Assembly (NCBI GenBank): GCA_024364735.1
Contig: JAGFNQ010000863.1
Location: forward strand, 97,183-161,182
Length of the DNA: 64,000 nt
DNA from: Boesenbergia rotunda
Lineage: Eukaryota; Streptophyta; Magnoliopsida; Zingiberales; Zingiberaceae
Reading direction: 5' to 3'
In this document: one piece after another, positions 11,029 through 21,702 of the stretch
Layout of the letters: every line of letters starts with the position of its first letter
Numbering within the stretch: the first letter of the stretch is position 1
Position numbers and translations under genes: made by a program
The notes under the pieces: generated by a model
Told to the model about the DNA's origin: nothing
Databases searched by the model: none
The model's input: only the letters and a program-made list of their open reading frames with translations

Positions 11029-12346
11029 TCAGGGTCTAACTTGAGTTAGTCATGGTCAGAATTGGCCATGAACTAACCAAATGATCAGAGCAAAGTTGGC
11101 TGGATAGGTCTGAAATTTAATCAGGGAGTTGACACACACTCTCTTGATAGTAGATCGGTCACAAGACCGATCCAGGATGTCTGATCGGTCTGTTAACCGA
11201 TCCAAAAAGTTTCTGAGGAAACAGAAGATTTTCTGAATGGTCTGGTGACCGATCAGAAAATATTTTGTGTGGTCACAGAAAGATATTTGATCAGTCAGTG
11301 CGACCGATCAGCACCGGCCTGGACCGATCAGGATGGATCCTGATTGGTCAGGCGCTGGCCTGATCGATCTCCGTGACCGATCAGGCACTTCCCTGATCGG
11401 TCGTCTTGACCAATCAGGTTGCCTTGACTGGAATTCCAGTGAGGTTAGGGATCGGACTGGTGACCGATCCCCTGGTCTCTAATCAGTCAGTGAGACCAAT
11501 CAGAATATCACTGGATTAATCAGAATAGAGTCTGATTGGTCAGGAGGTTGTTTGATCGATCAAGGTGACCGATCAACACCTCTGAACTTTAATTCAAATT
11601 ATTGTCAGCGCAGTTCTGATTTGCTTCTGATTTGCTTCGCTAATGAGTCTGTAAGTGTGCAAATAACATAGAGCTTTGAAAGTCAAATGAAGGAGCAAGA
11701 AGAAGGGTCCAGGGTGACTTTTCCTGGTGCTATTTTGTTTGATACACATTTGCAGGTTTCAATGGCATCTGACCTGAAGCTGCAGCTGAACTGAAGGAGA
11801 TGACTTCAGTATACTGAGAGCTCAGAAGGGGTCAGTGGGTGATGACGCCACGATGCCTGTAGGTGTACAGAAGAAAAGCTTATGAAGAAGAAGTTGGTTA
11901 AGCAGAGAGGAACAAAGAAATAGTGAACGGTGATCCGGAAAGGGTTTTGTTGTTGTTGGTGTTCTCTGCGACTTGCTTCTTGCTTCTTGCTTCTTGCTTA
12001 AGCTTTCTGCTTACTATTGGAGCTTATGCTTCCTTCTCTAGTCTCCTGTGCTTCATTTGATATACTTCTGAGATGGTTGTGGAGAGGTTACTCCACCGAG
12101 AAGGAGAAAGTTTTTAGCCGGATTCACTCCGGGCCCTGATCTGCCGAAGATCAAGGGATCACCTACCTCACGGGCACGCCAAGGAGTAGGGGCAAGTTAT
12201 CCCTGAACCTTGTAAACACTTGTGTTAATCTCTGTTTGTCTTTCTTTCTGTTTGTTTGTTTTCCGCTGCTAATCTGAGTGTAGGAAGAAGCGAGTTTTGG
12301 TGGATGACTATTCACACCCCCCTCTAGCCATCCCAAGATCCTAACA
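11029..12346 (+). mobile_element. LTR B (right part), split by element A
   Basis: Ends in a typical Copia U5 end, CACCCCCCTCTAGCC then GATCCTAACA, and is followed directly by E's LTR sequence without a PBS. It is therefore either a 3' LTR or a solo LTR on the plus strand. The left part lies beyond A, outside the window. Its U3 is a dense array of GATCGGTC / GACCGATC inverted motifs (11150-11580). No coding sequence. Confidence 0.75.
11150..11580. repeat. Array of GATCGGTC...GACCGATC inverted repeats
   Basis: Repeated short hairpin-like units: GATCGGTC or TGATCGGTC followed within a few to about 20 bases by GACCGATC(A), e.g. 11153-11160 with 11165-11172. Spacers vary in sequence while the arms are kept, with some G-to-A changes (GATTGGTC, GACCAATC). 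Confidence 0.85.
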
Positions 12347-12702
12347 ATATCATCATCAGTCGACTGATGAGCTTCAACGGTCACTGTAGATTGCATTTGA
12401 TTTTCTGTCGTCGGCCTACAATGGTAACATATCAGTCGACTGAATCCTGACCCAGTTGACTGATCTTTCTGTTTGGTCCGGTGTTGGGTAGCAGTCGACT
12501 GATTCCTCTTATCAGTGGACTCAACTCTCTGTTCGGTGTACCAGTCGGCTGATCTCCCATCAGTCGATTGATATCTCATGAATGTGACATTCTACTTTCC
12601 CTTAGTATAGACTTATGCCTTCAAACACCTTCCATCATCCTTGCGCCCTTAGGATGCTTCCGAGCCCTCGACTCTTCATCCTTATGCTTGCATTGAAGCG
12701 CT
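12347..12702 (-). mobile_element. Outer element E, 3' LTR segment 1
   Basis: Sequence between LTR B and element C. Joined over the nested insertions to 32962-33005 and 35382-35569 it forms one LTR stretch whose minus-strand start is at 35569. It contains several ATCAGTCGACTGAT-type palindromes (perfect at 12355-12368, variants to 12570). The last five bases, GCGCT, are the left TSD of C. Confidence 0.75.
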
Positions 12703-14297
12703 TGTTAGGATGTATACTAAAAGCCTTGCCTTTTGTATAGACATCTACGTTTTGAATGAGAATCACAAAATCACAGGTTGCATATTTATATTAGTATATG
12801 CAAAAATGTCTGATACTTGCATTGTAGATAACATGGTGTGTGGTGACGCATAGAAGATCATGTTATCAGTTCCTTGTAGAGTATAAGAAGAGGCTCACAA
12901 TCGAGATGGAGTTGGACAAACCATCAAAATGGTTGCAGTGTAATTAGGTGTGATTTGTCTTAACCATAGAATTACACTAGTGCACTTTGTGCACATTGAC
13001 CAAGACTAAAATAGAGGTGATCTAATTTATACTAACTTTATAATTGGATCAGACCTCGATTATATTATGGAGTACATGCTCTAAATCCCGAAATAATAAC
13101 GGGCACATGTACTTAATTATTGTTTCTTTGATTTACCAAATGGGCGAGATTTATTCTGCTAAATCGATAGACTCGGTAAGTTGGAAAATAATATTATTTG
13201 TATGGTGTACCGTTGATTATTGACGGAATTCGTGTCCTGGTGAGTCGGGATGATGATGCCTCCTTAATGAGCTCATAAGGTTCATCATGTTAAATCTTGT
13301 AAGTGGACTATGGTCCAACATGATGAAAAGGTTGAGTGGTACTAGTTAAGGATCAAGAGGTTGATTAATTAAAATTATCAGTAATTTAAATTAATTGACA
13401 GACATTCGATATCTTAAACATGGGGAGATAGATGTGCTCATAATGGGTGGAGCCCATATGAAAATATGGGGTTGGTGAGGAAGTTCAATGAGGATTCTTT
13501 AGTGGAATGGATATTCATTAATGGATCGGATTTGGATCCATTAGTGGGCCAAGACCCAACTCCTCCTCATGGTCCCTATGGTAGCCCTATATATACCCTA
13601 TGGGAGTCATGATACCAAGGCTAATTAATCCATAATTAATCATCCAAAAACCAACAAGCCAAAAACTAAAAACCCTCTCTCCCTTCTCTCTCCTAGGGTT
13701 GCGGCAACCCATCTTACAGTCGGCGACAACAAGGAGAAGGGTGATACGACTTCTCCTTTGGTCTCTTCTTCCTCTCTACTCCCCTTTGGCCAGAGCACTC
13801 CCTGAGGTGGCTGGAATCGACGGAGAAAAGGGCAGGTTGTGGAGTTTATCGCCGCAACAAGGAAGAAGAAGGAGGAGCGCTTGGGTTTTTTGTTTTCTCC
13901 ATCTTCTTCCTCTTCCTTCACTTTCTCTCTTGCGGCTGGAGTCTCCTTGAGGCAGGGAGCAGGTTCGGCAGGCCAAGGAGGAGCTGGGTTGTTGGCGGCG
14001 AGAATTTGAAGGAGCTTCTTTCAAGCTTTCGACCGGCGCAAGTGGAAGGAGGAAGAAGATTGAGTAGGGTTTGTTTCTTCATCACCTTCCTCTTCCTTTA
14101 CCTCCTCTCTTGTGGCCGGAGTCTTCTTGGAGTAAGGAGTAGGTCCGACAAGCCGAGGAGGAGGTGGTTGGACCGGTGGCGCGTGCTTGAGGAAGTTCCC
14201 TTCTTCTCTTGCGGCCGGTGCAAAAGGAGGAGCCCGCTCTAGGGCTTTAGCCAAGCTAGGGAGAAGAGAAGGTGTTCGTTGGATTAATTGATTACCC
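12703..14297 (+). mobile_element. Element C, 5' LTR part 1
   Basis: Starts TGTTAGGATGTATACTAAA. TSD GCGCT (12698-12702) pairs with GTGCT (32957-32961). With part 2 it makes about 2.06 kb, matching C's 3' LTR (about 2.07 kb) and solo LTR M (2,076 bp). A TATATATA box lies at 13588-13595. The region 13640-14290 is purine/pyrimidine-biased and gives several accidental open frames. Interrupted by element D at a GACCC-like target. Confidence 0.92.
13588..13595 (+). promoter_or_regulatory. TATA box of C-family LTR
   Basis: TATATATA; the equivalent sits in C's 3' LTR (near 31770) and in LTR M (near 16363). The position in the LTR is conserved in all three copies. Confidence 0.5.
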
Positions 14298-15313
14298 TGT
14301 TGGGGCAATCTATGGTACGGAGTGACCATTTGTTTTGATGTTTGGGCAAAGAGTTTAAGTTAGGTTTACCTTTCTGTTTGATATGTGTATTTGAGTGTAC
14401 AGGTTTGCAGGATACACATGGACTTAGCTGGACGGCTTCGGGTCCGGTGAAGGATGGTGTGAGGAGACATGCCATGGGCTTGTGTGTATCCGAGGGACCG
14501 TGGGCAAAGCAGGGACGATGAGTCGAGGGAAGCGGACTTCGAGGCATACACGAAGGATGGCATGGGAGACAAGCTGTGGGCTTGCATGCATCCGAGGGAC
14601 GAGAGCCAAAGACGAAGAGGGCTTGAAGGCAACAGATCAAGGCTGCTGGATGAAGAGTCAGCTGAGTTGTGAGGGGTCGAGTGCTAAGGGAATTATACTT
14701 GGGAAATCCTAGGGTTCGAGTGCTGAGAGAATTGTACTCGGGAAGGGGAACCTTAGGTGTAAGGGTTGTCCAGTCAACTGATGCTTGATCAGTCGACTGA
14801 TAAAGTCCATAGAAGGATCAATCGACTGATCCTGGATTAGTCGACTGATGGCTACTGAAATTCGAACGTTAGGTTGTAACGTTTGAATCTAAGTGGGACC
14901 AGTCGACTGGTGCTGGACCAGTCGACTGGTAACGATCATTTCAGCCAAGAGCCTTATTTAAGAGAGCTCAGTTTTGGCAGAGAGTTCTTGACGAAATTGG
15001 CTTTGGTTAATGGCCAATTAGTAGTCTAAGAGCTCAGGAAGGTGTTGCGGGTTGTGGCGTGGTTTCTCCACCCACAAGGAGCTACACGAGCTATCTGGAG
15101 GTCTTCCGGGGAGTCATCCACCGACGGATCGGGATTGTCCACCTTAGGGACAGCCATGGAGTAGGAGCTTCATCTCTGAACCACGTAAATTAGTTTGCCT
15201 TTCGTAGTTGTTAGTTTTAGTTTTTGTTATTCCGCTTGCGCACTAACAACTTGTAGAAAGAAAATCGAAAGTAGCTATTCACCCCCCTCTAGGTAAACGA
15301 TAAGGTCCCAACA
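14298..15313 (+). mobile_element. Element D, 5' LTR
   Basis: 1,016 bp, starts TGTTGGGGCAATCTATGG and ends GATAAGGTCCCAACA next to the PBS. Flanked by TACCC (left) and GACAC (22735-22739, right), both one change from GACCC in the uninterrupted C LTR (near 32482). It contains CAGTCGACTG palindromes (14770-14935). Clearly diverged from its 3' partner by eye. Confidence 0.92.
14770..14935. repeat. SalI-type palindromes in D's 5' LTR
   Basis: A perfect ATCAGTCGACTGAT at 14788-14801, plus CCAGTCGACTGG-like and decayed copies. The same cluster is in D's 3' LTR at 22170-22345. Confidence 0.8.
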
Positions 15314-15315
15314 AG

Positions 15316-15327
15316 TGGTATCAGAGC
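15316..15327 (+). promoter_or_regulatory. Primer-binding site of element D
   Basis: TGGTATCAGAGC, two bases after the LTR end; initiator-Met tRNA type. Confidence 0.95.
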
Positions 15328-15380
15328 GAGGTTCACTCGTCTACGGACTAACCGCCGGGATACCAAAAAGCTAGAGGAAG

Positions 15381-15473
15381 ATGGACTCGGAAGGTCTGCT
15401 AGGATGGCATATTCGGATTCCACCTCCATACGACCGAGATGACTTCGATTATTGGAGAAAACGATTAGAGACA
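15381..15473 (+). pseudogene. Element D gag, N-terminal fragment
   Basis: The ATG at 15381 opens a frame of 31 codons with the gag N-terminal phrase PPPYDRDDFDYWRKRLE. It is interrupted by LTR M and continues at 17555. The start is the first ATG downstream of the PBS and gives the usual Copia gag beginning. Confidence 0.8.
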
Positions 15474-17549
15474 TGTTAGGATGTATACTAAAAGCCTTGC
15501 CTTTTACATATGGTCATCCACATTTTGAAAGAGAATCACAACAACACTAGATGCGTGTTTACATTAGTATATGCATAAAAGTCCAATACTGTGCGCTGTA
15601 GATAACATGGTGCGTCGTGACACACGGAAGATCGTGTTATCAGTTCCTTGCATAGTGTAAGTAGAGGCTCACAGCCGAGATGAAATTGGACAAACCATCA
15701 GGATGATTGTAGTGTAATTAGGTGTGGTTGATCTTGACCATAGAATTACACTAGTGTACTTTGTGTGCATTGAGCAGGACCAAAACCAGAGATCATCCAA
15801 TTTGTACTGACTTGATAATTGGATTGAATCTCAGATTTATTATGGAGTACAATCCCTAAATCCCGATATAATAATGGACACGTATAATTAATATTTTATT
15901 TCTTTGATTTACCAGTGAACGAGATTTATTCTGCTAAATCGATAGGCACAGTAAGTCGGAAAATAATATTAATTATATGGTGTGCCATTAATTATTGGCA
16001 AAATTCATGTCCTGGTGAGTCGGGATGATGATGCCCCCTTGATGAGCTCAAAAGGTTCATCATGTTAAACCCTGCAGGTGGATTTGATCCAACATGATGA
16101 TAAGGTTAAGTGGTACTAGTCAAGGAGCCAGAAGTTGATTAATCAAAATTGTCAGTAATTTAAATTAATCGACAGACATTTGATATCTTAAACACGGGGG
16201 GATGAATGACTCATAATAGGTGGAACCCATATGTAAATATGGAGGTTGGTGAGGTAATTCAATGGGGATCCTTTGGTGGAATAGATCTTCATTAATGGAT
16301 CGGGTTTGGATCCATTAGCAGGTCAAGATCCAACTCCTCCTCATGGTCCCTATCGTAGCCTTATATATACCCCATGTGGCATGAAACCAGGTGAATTAAT
16401 TAATCCAAGGATACACAAAAGGAAACCCTAATCTATTCTCTCCTCAACGGTGGCTTCATTTCCACCCATGCATGAACAGCGGTGGCTCTCATCTCCACCC
16501 ATGCATGAAAAACGGTGGAGTCTTTTCTCCATGCATGGACAGCTGTAGATGAACGACGGTGGAGTCTCTTCTCCATACATGGAGAGCTGTAGAGGCTGCG
16601 GTTTTCTCCCCTCCACATGGACAGCGGTGGCTGGTCTTCACCATAAGTGAATTCCATGCGTGGACAGCAGGTTGCTTGATCGTGCTTGGTTTTCTCCAAG
16701 ACAACGTAGAGGGTTGTTTTCTCCAGTTGACAACAAAAGTTGAGGTGGAGGGCAGCAACGTTGTGGAGGGAAGCCAGCGAGGTTATGGAGAAGACAGCGC
16801 AGCAACGTTGTGGAGGGCAACCTCGCATGTTGTTTCTCTGGACAGGTTGCCGCGGCTTCTCCAAACATGAACAACAACCTAGGAGATGGCAAAAGGGAGA
16901 AGGAGGTGGGGAGATCATCTCTTCCTTTATGTGGCTGGCGGCAACAAGACCTCGGGTTTTGTTGGTCGGCGCAAGGAGAAGGAAGATGAGGTGTTTGGTT
17001 TTGCTTTGTGTTTGGATTATCTTCTTCCTTGGAGTGGCCGGTGGCATCCCTTGGGATAGGGATTGGTTGGCGCAAGGAGAAGGGATCGACTTGGTGACCA
17101 CGGTCCTTGGTAGATCGTCGCCCACATGATGTCCAAGAGGGGAGGGTCATACGGTAGAAGATCGCGAGGTAAAAGGGAAGGTATAATTCTTCCTTAGCTC
17201 CTATTGTTCTTATTGTGCCTTGTTGATTAGCTTCGTCATTTCAAGTAAATTAGTTAATTATTTTGATGTTGTATCATGGTGAATAATTAATTAATTAGAC
17301 CCCAACCATAAACACAAGAATCGGCGATCCACTCGTCGCCTTTTCCGCGGTCATTCGATAAGGAGAATTACAAGGCTCGATCTTTGTGATTTGCCAAGTT
17401 GTAATTCGTATCGAACGATACGACGACGTGCGAGATGGTCGTTGGGAGACGGGTCTCCATTCAGATTAATTTTTAATCCGTAGACATGGAGAGGTCTCTC
17501 AAGGACGACCAAGTCTTCGCTAGGGAAACCTGCCAAGTCATACCCAACA
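15474..17549 (+). mobile_element. Solo LTR M (C family), in D's gag
   Basis: 2,076 bp, starts TGTTAGGATGTATACTAAA and ends CATACCCAACA. Flanked by AGACA (15469-15473) and AGGCG (17550-17554); the right copy keeps the gag frame (..RLEAWFQ..) and the left differs by two G-to-A changes, so the TSD was AGGCG. It is a diverged relative of C's LTRs. The long minus-strand frames at 16433-17150 are repeats of a TCCATGCATG phrase, not genes. Confidence 0.9.
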
Positions 17550-18446
17550 AGGCGTGGTTCCAAATGGATTGGGATCATTGAACCGCATTGGAAGTCCCAT
17601 TTGAAGCTCCAACGGACAAGAAGGGAAAACGCCTTCGACCTCAGTATTGGACCAAGGATCAAACGAAGGAAGCGGAGGCGGATAAGGAGGTAACTAGAAT
17701 TGTATTAAATTTATTACATTCATTATTGTGTCCAATGTAGGAGAATACAAGAATGCATATGAGCTATGGAGAAATGTGATAGCTCTACATGAAAATTCGA
17801 CACAAATACAAGGAGAAGAGGAGCCCAAAGAAAAGGGGTCATTGGTTCAAGAAAAGGAGAAGGACCAATCGGAAGTTGAGTCAAGTTTAACATCTGAAGA
17901 GGAGGAGAAAGTAGAATCGTCCACATCCTCAAGTGAGGAAGAAATAGAAGAAGTCTCCACTTCAAGGATTGAGGGTGAGGAGAGACCATCCTCAATGTCG
18001 GAGCAAGAAGAAGCTTCCACCTCCATCAAAGCAAAGTTAAAGGATCACATAATTTGCTTTGGGTGCAATCAAAAAGGGCACTACAAGGACAAGTGTCCAT
18101 TGGGTAAGAAAAAGGAGGTAAACCCTAAACTTAATTCAAATAATTTGAAAACTAACATGAGTTGTAGGGATGGAACAAAGAAGGATAAGAAGCATATAAT
18201 TTGCTTCACGTGTGGTGAGCATGGACACTACCACACCAAGTGTCCAAAGAAAGGAGAAATCAAGAAATTGACACATTTGAAGAAATTGGAAAAGAAGAGG
18301 AGCTCAAGTCAAGGGGGAGCTTCAAAGGTAAAAGGGAAGGTAATCCCTTATTTGAAATTAAATCCAATTTCTAATTCTTATATGCTTGTTAAGAATAATC
18401 ATGGATTTATGTATAATGATAGGAATAGGGTTAACAAGGTAGATTA
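17550..18446 (+). pseudogene. Element D gag, central part with two zinc knuckles
   Basis: Continues the capsid (AWFQMDWDH, then PFEAPTDKKGKR). It is broken by TGA at about 17580 and a one-base frame change near 17715-17740, then runs open to LTR N. Later parts: a capsid end (YKNAYELWRN), a long acidic E/S-rich linker, and two CCHC knuckles, CFGCNQKGHYKDKC and CFTCGEHGHYHTKC (C-X2-C-X4-H-X4-C), followed by a Lys-rich segment. This is the nucleocapsid part of a Copia gag. The final residues of the open frame past 18446 come from LTR N. Confidence 0.88.
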
Positions 18447-18599
18447 TGTTGGTGCAAGTTGCATCAATGATATTCCTCTTTAAGTGTTTTAATGTTTGAC
18501 AATACACTTAAGTCAGTGATACAATGAATAGACAAAGGGGAGCAAAAGTGAAGTAACCAAAGCTGAGGAAAAGTCCTAGTTAATCTAGGCATCGAAACC

Positions 18600-18965
18600 C
18601 TAAGTCCCAGCGAAGGGCTGTTGGGCACCTAGCGAAGGGCTGCTAGGTATCAAAACCCTAATACCTAGCGAAGGGCTGCTAGGTATCGTAACCCCAAGAC
18701 CTAACGAAGGGCTGTTAGGCATCTAGCGAAGGGCTGCTAGGTATCGTAATCCCAAGACCTAGCGAAGGGCTGCTAGGCACCTAGCGAAGGGCTGCTAGGC
18801 ATAGAAGACCTAGCGAAGGGCTGCTAGGCACCTAGCGAAGGGATGCTAGGCATAAAAGACCTAGCGAAGGGCTGCTAGGCACCTGGCGAAGGACTGCTAG
18901 GTAATGAAGACCTGGCGAAGGACTGCTAGGCACCTGGCGAAGGGTTGCTGGGGAATGAAGTCTTG
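18600..18965 (+). repeat. LTR minisatellite in N (CCTAGCGAAGGGCTGCTAGG)
   Basis: About 14 units of 20-30 bp alternating CACCTAGCGAAGGGCTGCTAGG with GAAGACCTAGCGAAGG-type units. It is the reverse complement of the arrays in A, as expected from N's opposite orientation. The units vary, so this is not a CRISPR array. Confidence 0.88.
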
Positions 18966-19544
18966 GTCCGAGGGACTAAGCAACTTAGCTGAGCGATGAC
19001 TAAGGACAGGAGTAGAGACGGGTCAGGGTCTGGGCGTCTCGAGGTCCGGGATTATCGGAAGCTAAGTAAAAGTCCACCCGAAGGACTTGGTGGCAACCGT
19101 CTCTTGAAAGGAGTAGGTGAAGGGCGAGTTCTCGGGGATAGGAACTCGTGCCGGTTCAACCTAGGGTTTCGTGCAAATCCGAAGTCCGAACCAAGTTCTT
19201 AAGCTTGATATTATATGCATATATGCTTTGTGTTTGTGTATCTTGCAGGTAACAAGAACCGGAGACAAAGCAAGCAGAAGAACCAGCCTTGCAGTGTTAA
19301 TGCAGGGTGCCCCAGTGTTGGGGGCGCCCTCATGCACCAGGGCGCCCTCATGCACCAGGGCGCCCTGGTCAACACGGTTTCGCTGCTGCGAGTCTGAAGC
19401 ACAGGATAAGCGCTCACGGGGGCGCCCTAAGCGTCTAGGGCGCCCTGGTCAAAGTCTTATCACCTACAACGAAGTAGGCGCAAGGATAAGAGTTGACCGA
19501 GTCTTCCGGGGCGCCCCCAGCGTCCAGGGCTCCCCCAGGAGGCC

Positions 19545-19552
19545 TATATAAG
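19545..19552 (+). promoter_or_regulatory. TATA box of LTR N
   Basis: TATATAAG directly after the GC-rich motif block, at the same place relative to it as the TATA boxes of LTRs A, H and I. Confidence 0.5.
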
Positions 19553-20044
19553 GGGCTTCGACCCCTCTGCTTCAGATAGAACTTCCAAGAGCGATCCCAA
19601 GCTTTCTGACCGACGACAACACGCTAGAAACGAGACTCTACGACCGGGAGGCTCCAGGAGGAGGTGCGCGACACTTCGGAGGTCTAGATCGGCCGAGCTT
19701 CAGTCTTTTTCTCGTTGGTTTGCTTTTTAATTACTGTACTTAAATTTTTATATTATTGCTTGTAATTCTGCACTGTAAGTCGGGTTTCTCCGCCTCCGGA
19801 AAGTCCGGAAAGGAGACCAATAGTGGACGGGCGTTCCCGTGCATAGGCCTTGGATGTACTGACCCTGGGGGGTCGGGAACCAAGTAAAAATCCGCCGTGT
19901 CACTGTCTTGTTTTTCGTTCTATTTATTTTCCGCTGCGCTACTAATATTCTAAGTCTAGAACGAACGAGTTTTCCACGAGGTTTCCGCGAAAGGTTTTCA
20001 CGATCGATATTCACCCCCCCTCTATCGACGGCACCGGTCCTACA

Positions 20045-20649
20045 GATTATTCTAGGAAATCATTACCCAAGGCTAGACCAAGAAAGACCCAAACTACCAT
20101 GACTAAGGGAAGGAAGGTGGTTAATGATCAAGGCACAAATCCCAAGAAGGAGAGACATATGCCTAGGAAGGTGGGTAGGTCTAGGAATGTCCAAGGTGGA
20201 CATGTTGACTCTAGGGTTAGAGCTCTAGAGTTGGAAAATCAAGTCTTGAGGGTAAGACTTGAAGAAATAGAGAAACCCTTAGATAGATTCACTATTGGAT
20301 CTAAGGGTTTATATATGGGGTTGAGTAGTCAAAACCCCAACAATGATAGATCGGGTCTAAGATACCGATCTAAGTTCTCCAATACCAATGAAAAGGAATA
20401 TGCTATGGTAGCATATAACTATGGCAGGAGGGGAAGTCCAAAAATGGCAAGGGGATGCCATGTAAAAGCAAGAAGAAAGTCTTAACTAAGGACAAGAGGT
20501 CCGAAGTTAAGAAGGTTAGGGTTGTAGACCAAGAGTCACCGGAGGTACATCGGTGTGGTCTAGCATTTGTTGAGTCACCTAGGGAGGCGACTAAGGCTAA
20601 GAGCTCAAGGGGGAGCTCTAGGAGCCAAGTTGGGACCCATGATCTATGA
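20045..20649 (+). pseudogene. Element D gag, C-terminal extension
   Basis: Continues D's gag frame after LTR N to a TAA at about 20483: basic, with a heptad-like coiled-coil stretch (LELENQVLRVRLEEIEK). It then has the phrase LDRFTIGSKGLYMGL with NNDRSGLRY, which resembles the segment between zinc knuckle and protease in E (LEKFTNESKYFDIILG) and I. A second, frameshifted piece reaches 20649 (..SPEVHRCGLAFVESP..). No protease follows, so D is a gag-only derivative. Confidence 0.72.
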
Positions 20650-21690
20650 ATCTCAGGAGGATTTCTCTTGGAAGTCTAGATGGGTAATGGAGTGTGCCAA
20701 GGGATATGGAGATGGATTTGAAGTCTCAATCCTAGGGATTTGACACAATGGGTTTGAGTTTCATGCATGAAAATATGACATTGGGGTCATAAAGCATGAA
20801 AATTTGTTTTTGATGTGTAGATACCATATAAATCAATGCTAGGGATGCATTGTGGTTTGGTATGGGCAGAGACATCAAGCGGAGGTCACAACTAGGACTT
20901 TAGGTCAAGGTTCAATTGAACAATTTAGCTAGTTTTGGATTTTGTGTCAATCTTGGGATTGGTGATAGATACATGTTTGAATGTATTTTTTCCAAGTAGA
21001 CACGAGTACCACAAATCTCTCCACAAATTTTGAGAATTTTTGGAGATTTATGAAATTTCTGGTGTATTTCTGAAATTGGGTCAGAAATGTTAAAAATGGG
21101 ATTTTCAGGGTACCAGTCAACTGGTTCAGGGGCAGTCGACTGATAAAGGCTGAAACTATTTTTTCAGCAATCAAAAGGTGTCCAAATGATGTAAAACAAG
21201 TGTGTAATCGTATGGGGGGTTAGTACACTGTGTTTATGATCATTAGAGGTTAAAGGATCCAATAAAAGGGAAATTGTTGTAGTCCTTTTGATGTGTGGCA
21301 AAGGAGGAGAAGTGTTGGATTTAAGTAGAAAACCAAACACGCCTTTGCAAGAAATCCTAGGTAAAGGGGGAGCTTAGGTAAAGGGGGAGCATTGTTGCTC
21401 ATTTGGTGGCGTAAGGGGAATCTTGGAGAGGTTCTTAAAAAGCCTTTGTAAGTCCAATGTAGGGGGAGTCTTGGAGAGGTTTTAAAAAGCCCATTTTTTG
21501 AAAAAGTCCTAAACTCATTGCGGAGGTTTAGGTGTGGGGATGCCTTGTGATAGGATTCATGCATGTTTGCATTACATACGCATTGGCAGTATATGTCCAA
21601 GGTGAAGCCTTGGCAACGTAAGTCCAAATGGTTATTAGCATTGTATTTGCTATTTGTTTTCCCTAACGTAAACGTATTGCCAAACATAAT
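20650..21690 (+). other. Element D 3' internal non-coding region
   Basis: Between the gag remnant and the polypurine tract, with no pol motif on either strand. It contains GCAGTCGACTGAT-like palindromes (about 21110-21145) and repeated TAGGGGGAG / AAAGGGGGAGC purine tracts (21360-21480), possibly accessory polypurine tracts as reported for Sireviruses. Confidence 0.7.
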
Positions 21691-21702
21691 AAAGGGGGAG
21701 AT
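21691..21702 (+). promoter_or_regulatory. Polypurine tract of element D
   Basis: AAAGGGGGAGAT immediately before the 3' LTR TGTTGGGG. Confidence 0.92.

Larger units (their letters stand above)
18447..20044 (+). mobile_element. Solo LTR N, TSD GATTA
   Basis: 1,598 bp, starts TGTTGGTGCAAGTTGC and ends CACCGGTCCTACA. Perfect TSD GATTA at 18442-18446 and 20045-20049; joining the flanks restores the gag frame of D. It contains the CTAGCGAAGGGCTG minisatellite (18600-18965), GGGCGCCC motifs (19310-19530), and a TATATAAG box (19545-19552). Same LTR organisation as A, H and I. Confidence 0.93.

Noticed and set aside
14006..14329. Small genes at 13640-14330 and their copies at 31832-32446
   Set aside because: These are the two LTRs of element C. 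The frames are purine/pyrimidine-rich on both strands and carry no domain.
16433..17150. Overlapping minus-strand open frames of 230 and 170 codons
   Set aside because: They lie wholly within solo LTR M and consist of repeated TCCATGCATGG and similar phrases. C's LTRs have no equivalent open frame at this position, and no domain is visible.
18600..18965. CRISPR-like array
   Set aside because: The units are 20-30 bp with imperfect repeats and no unique spacers. It lies in a plant LTR and is a minisatellite.
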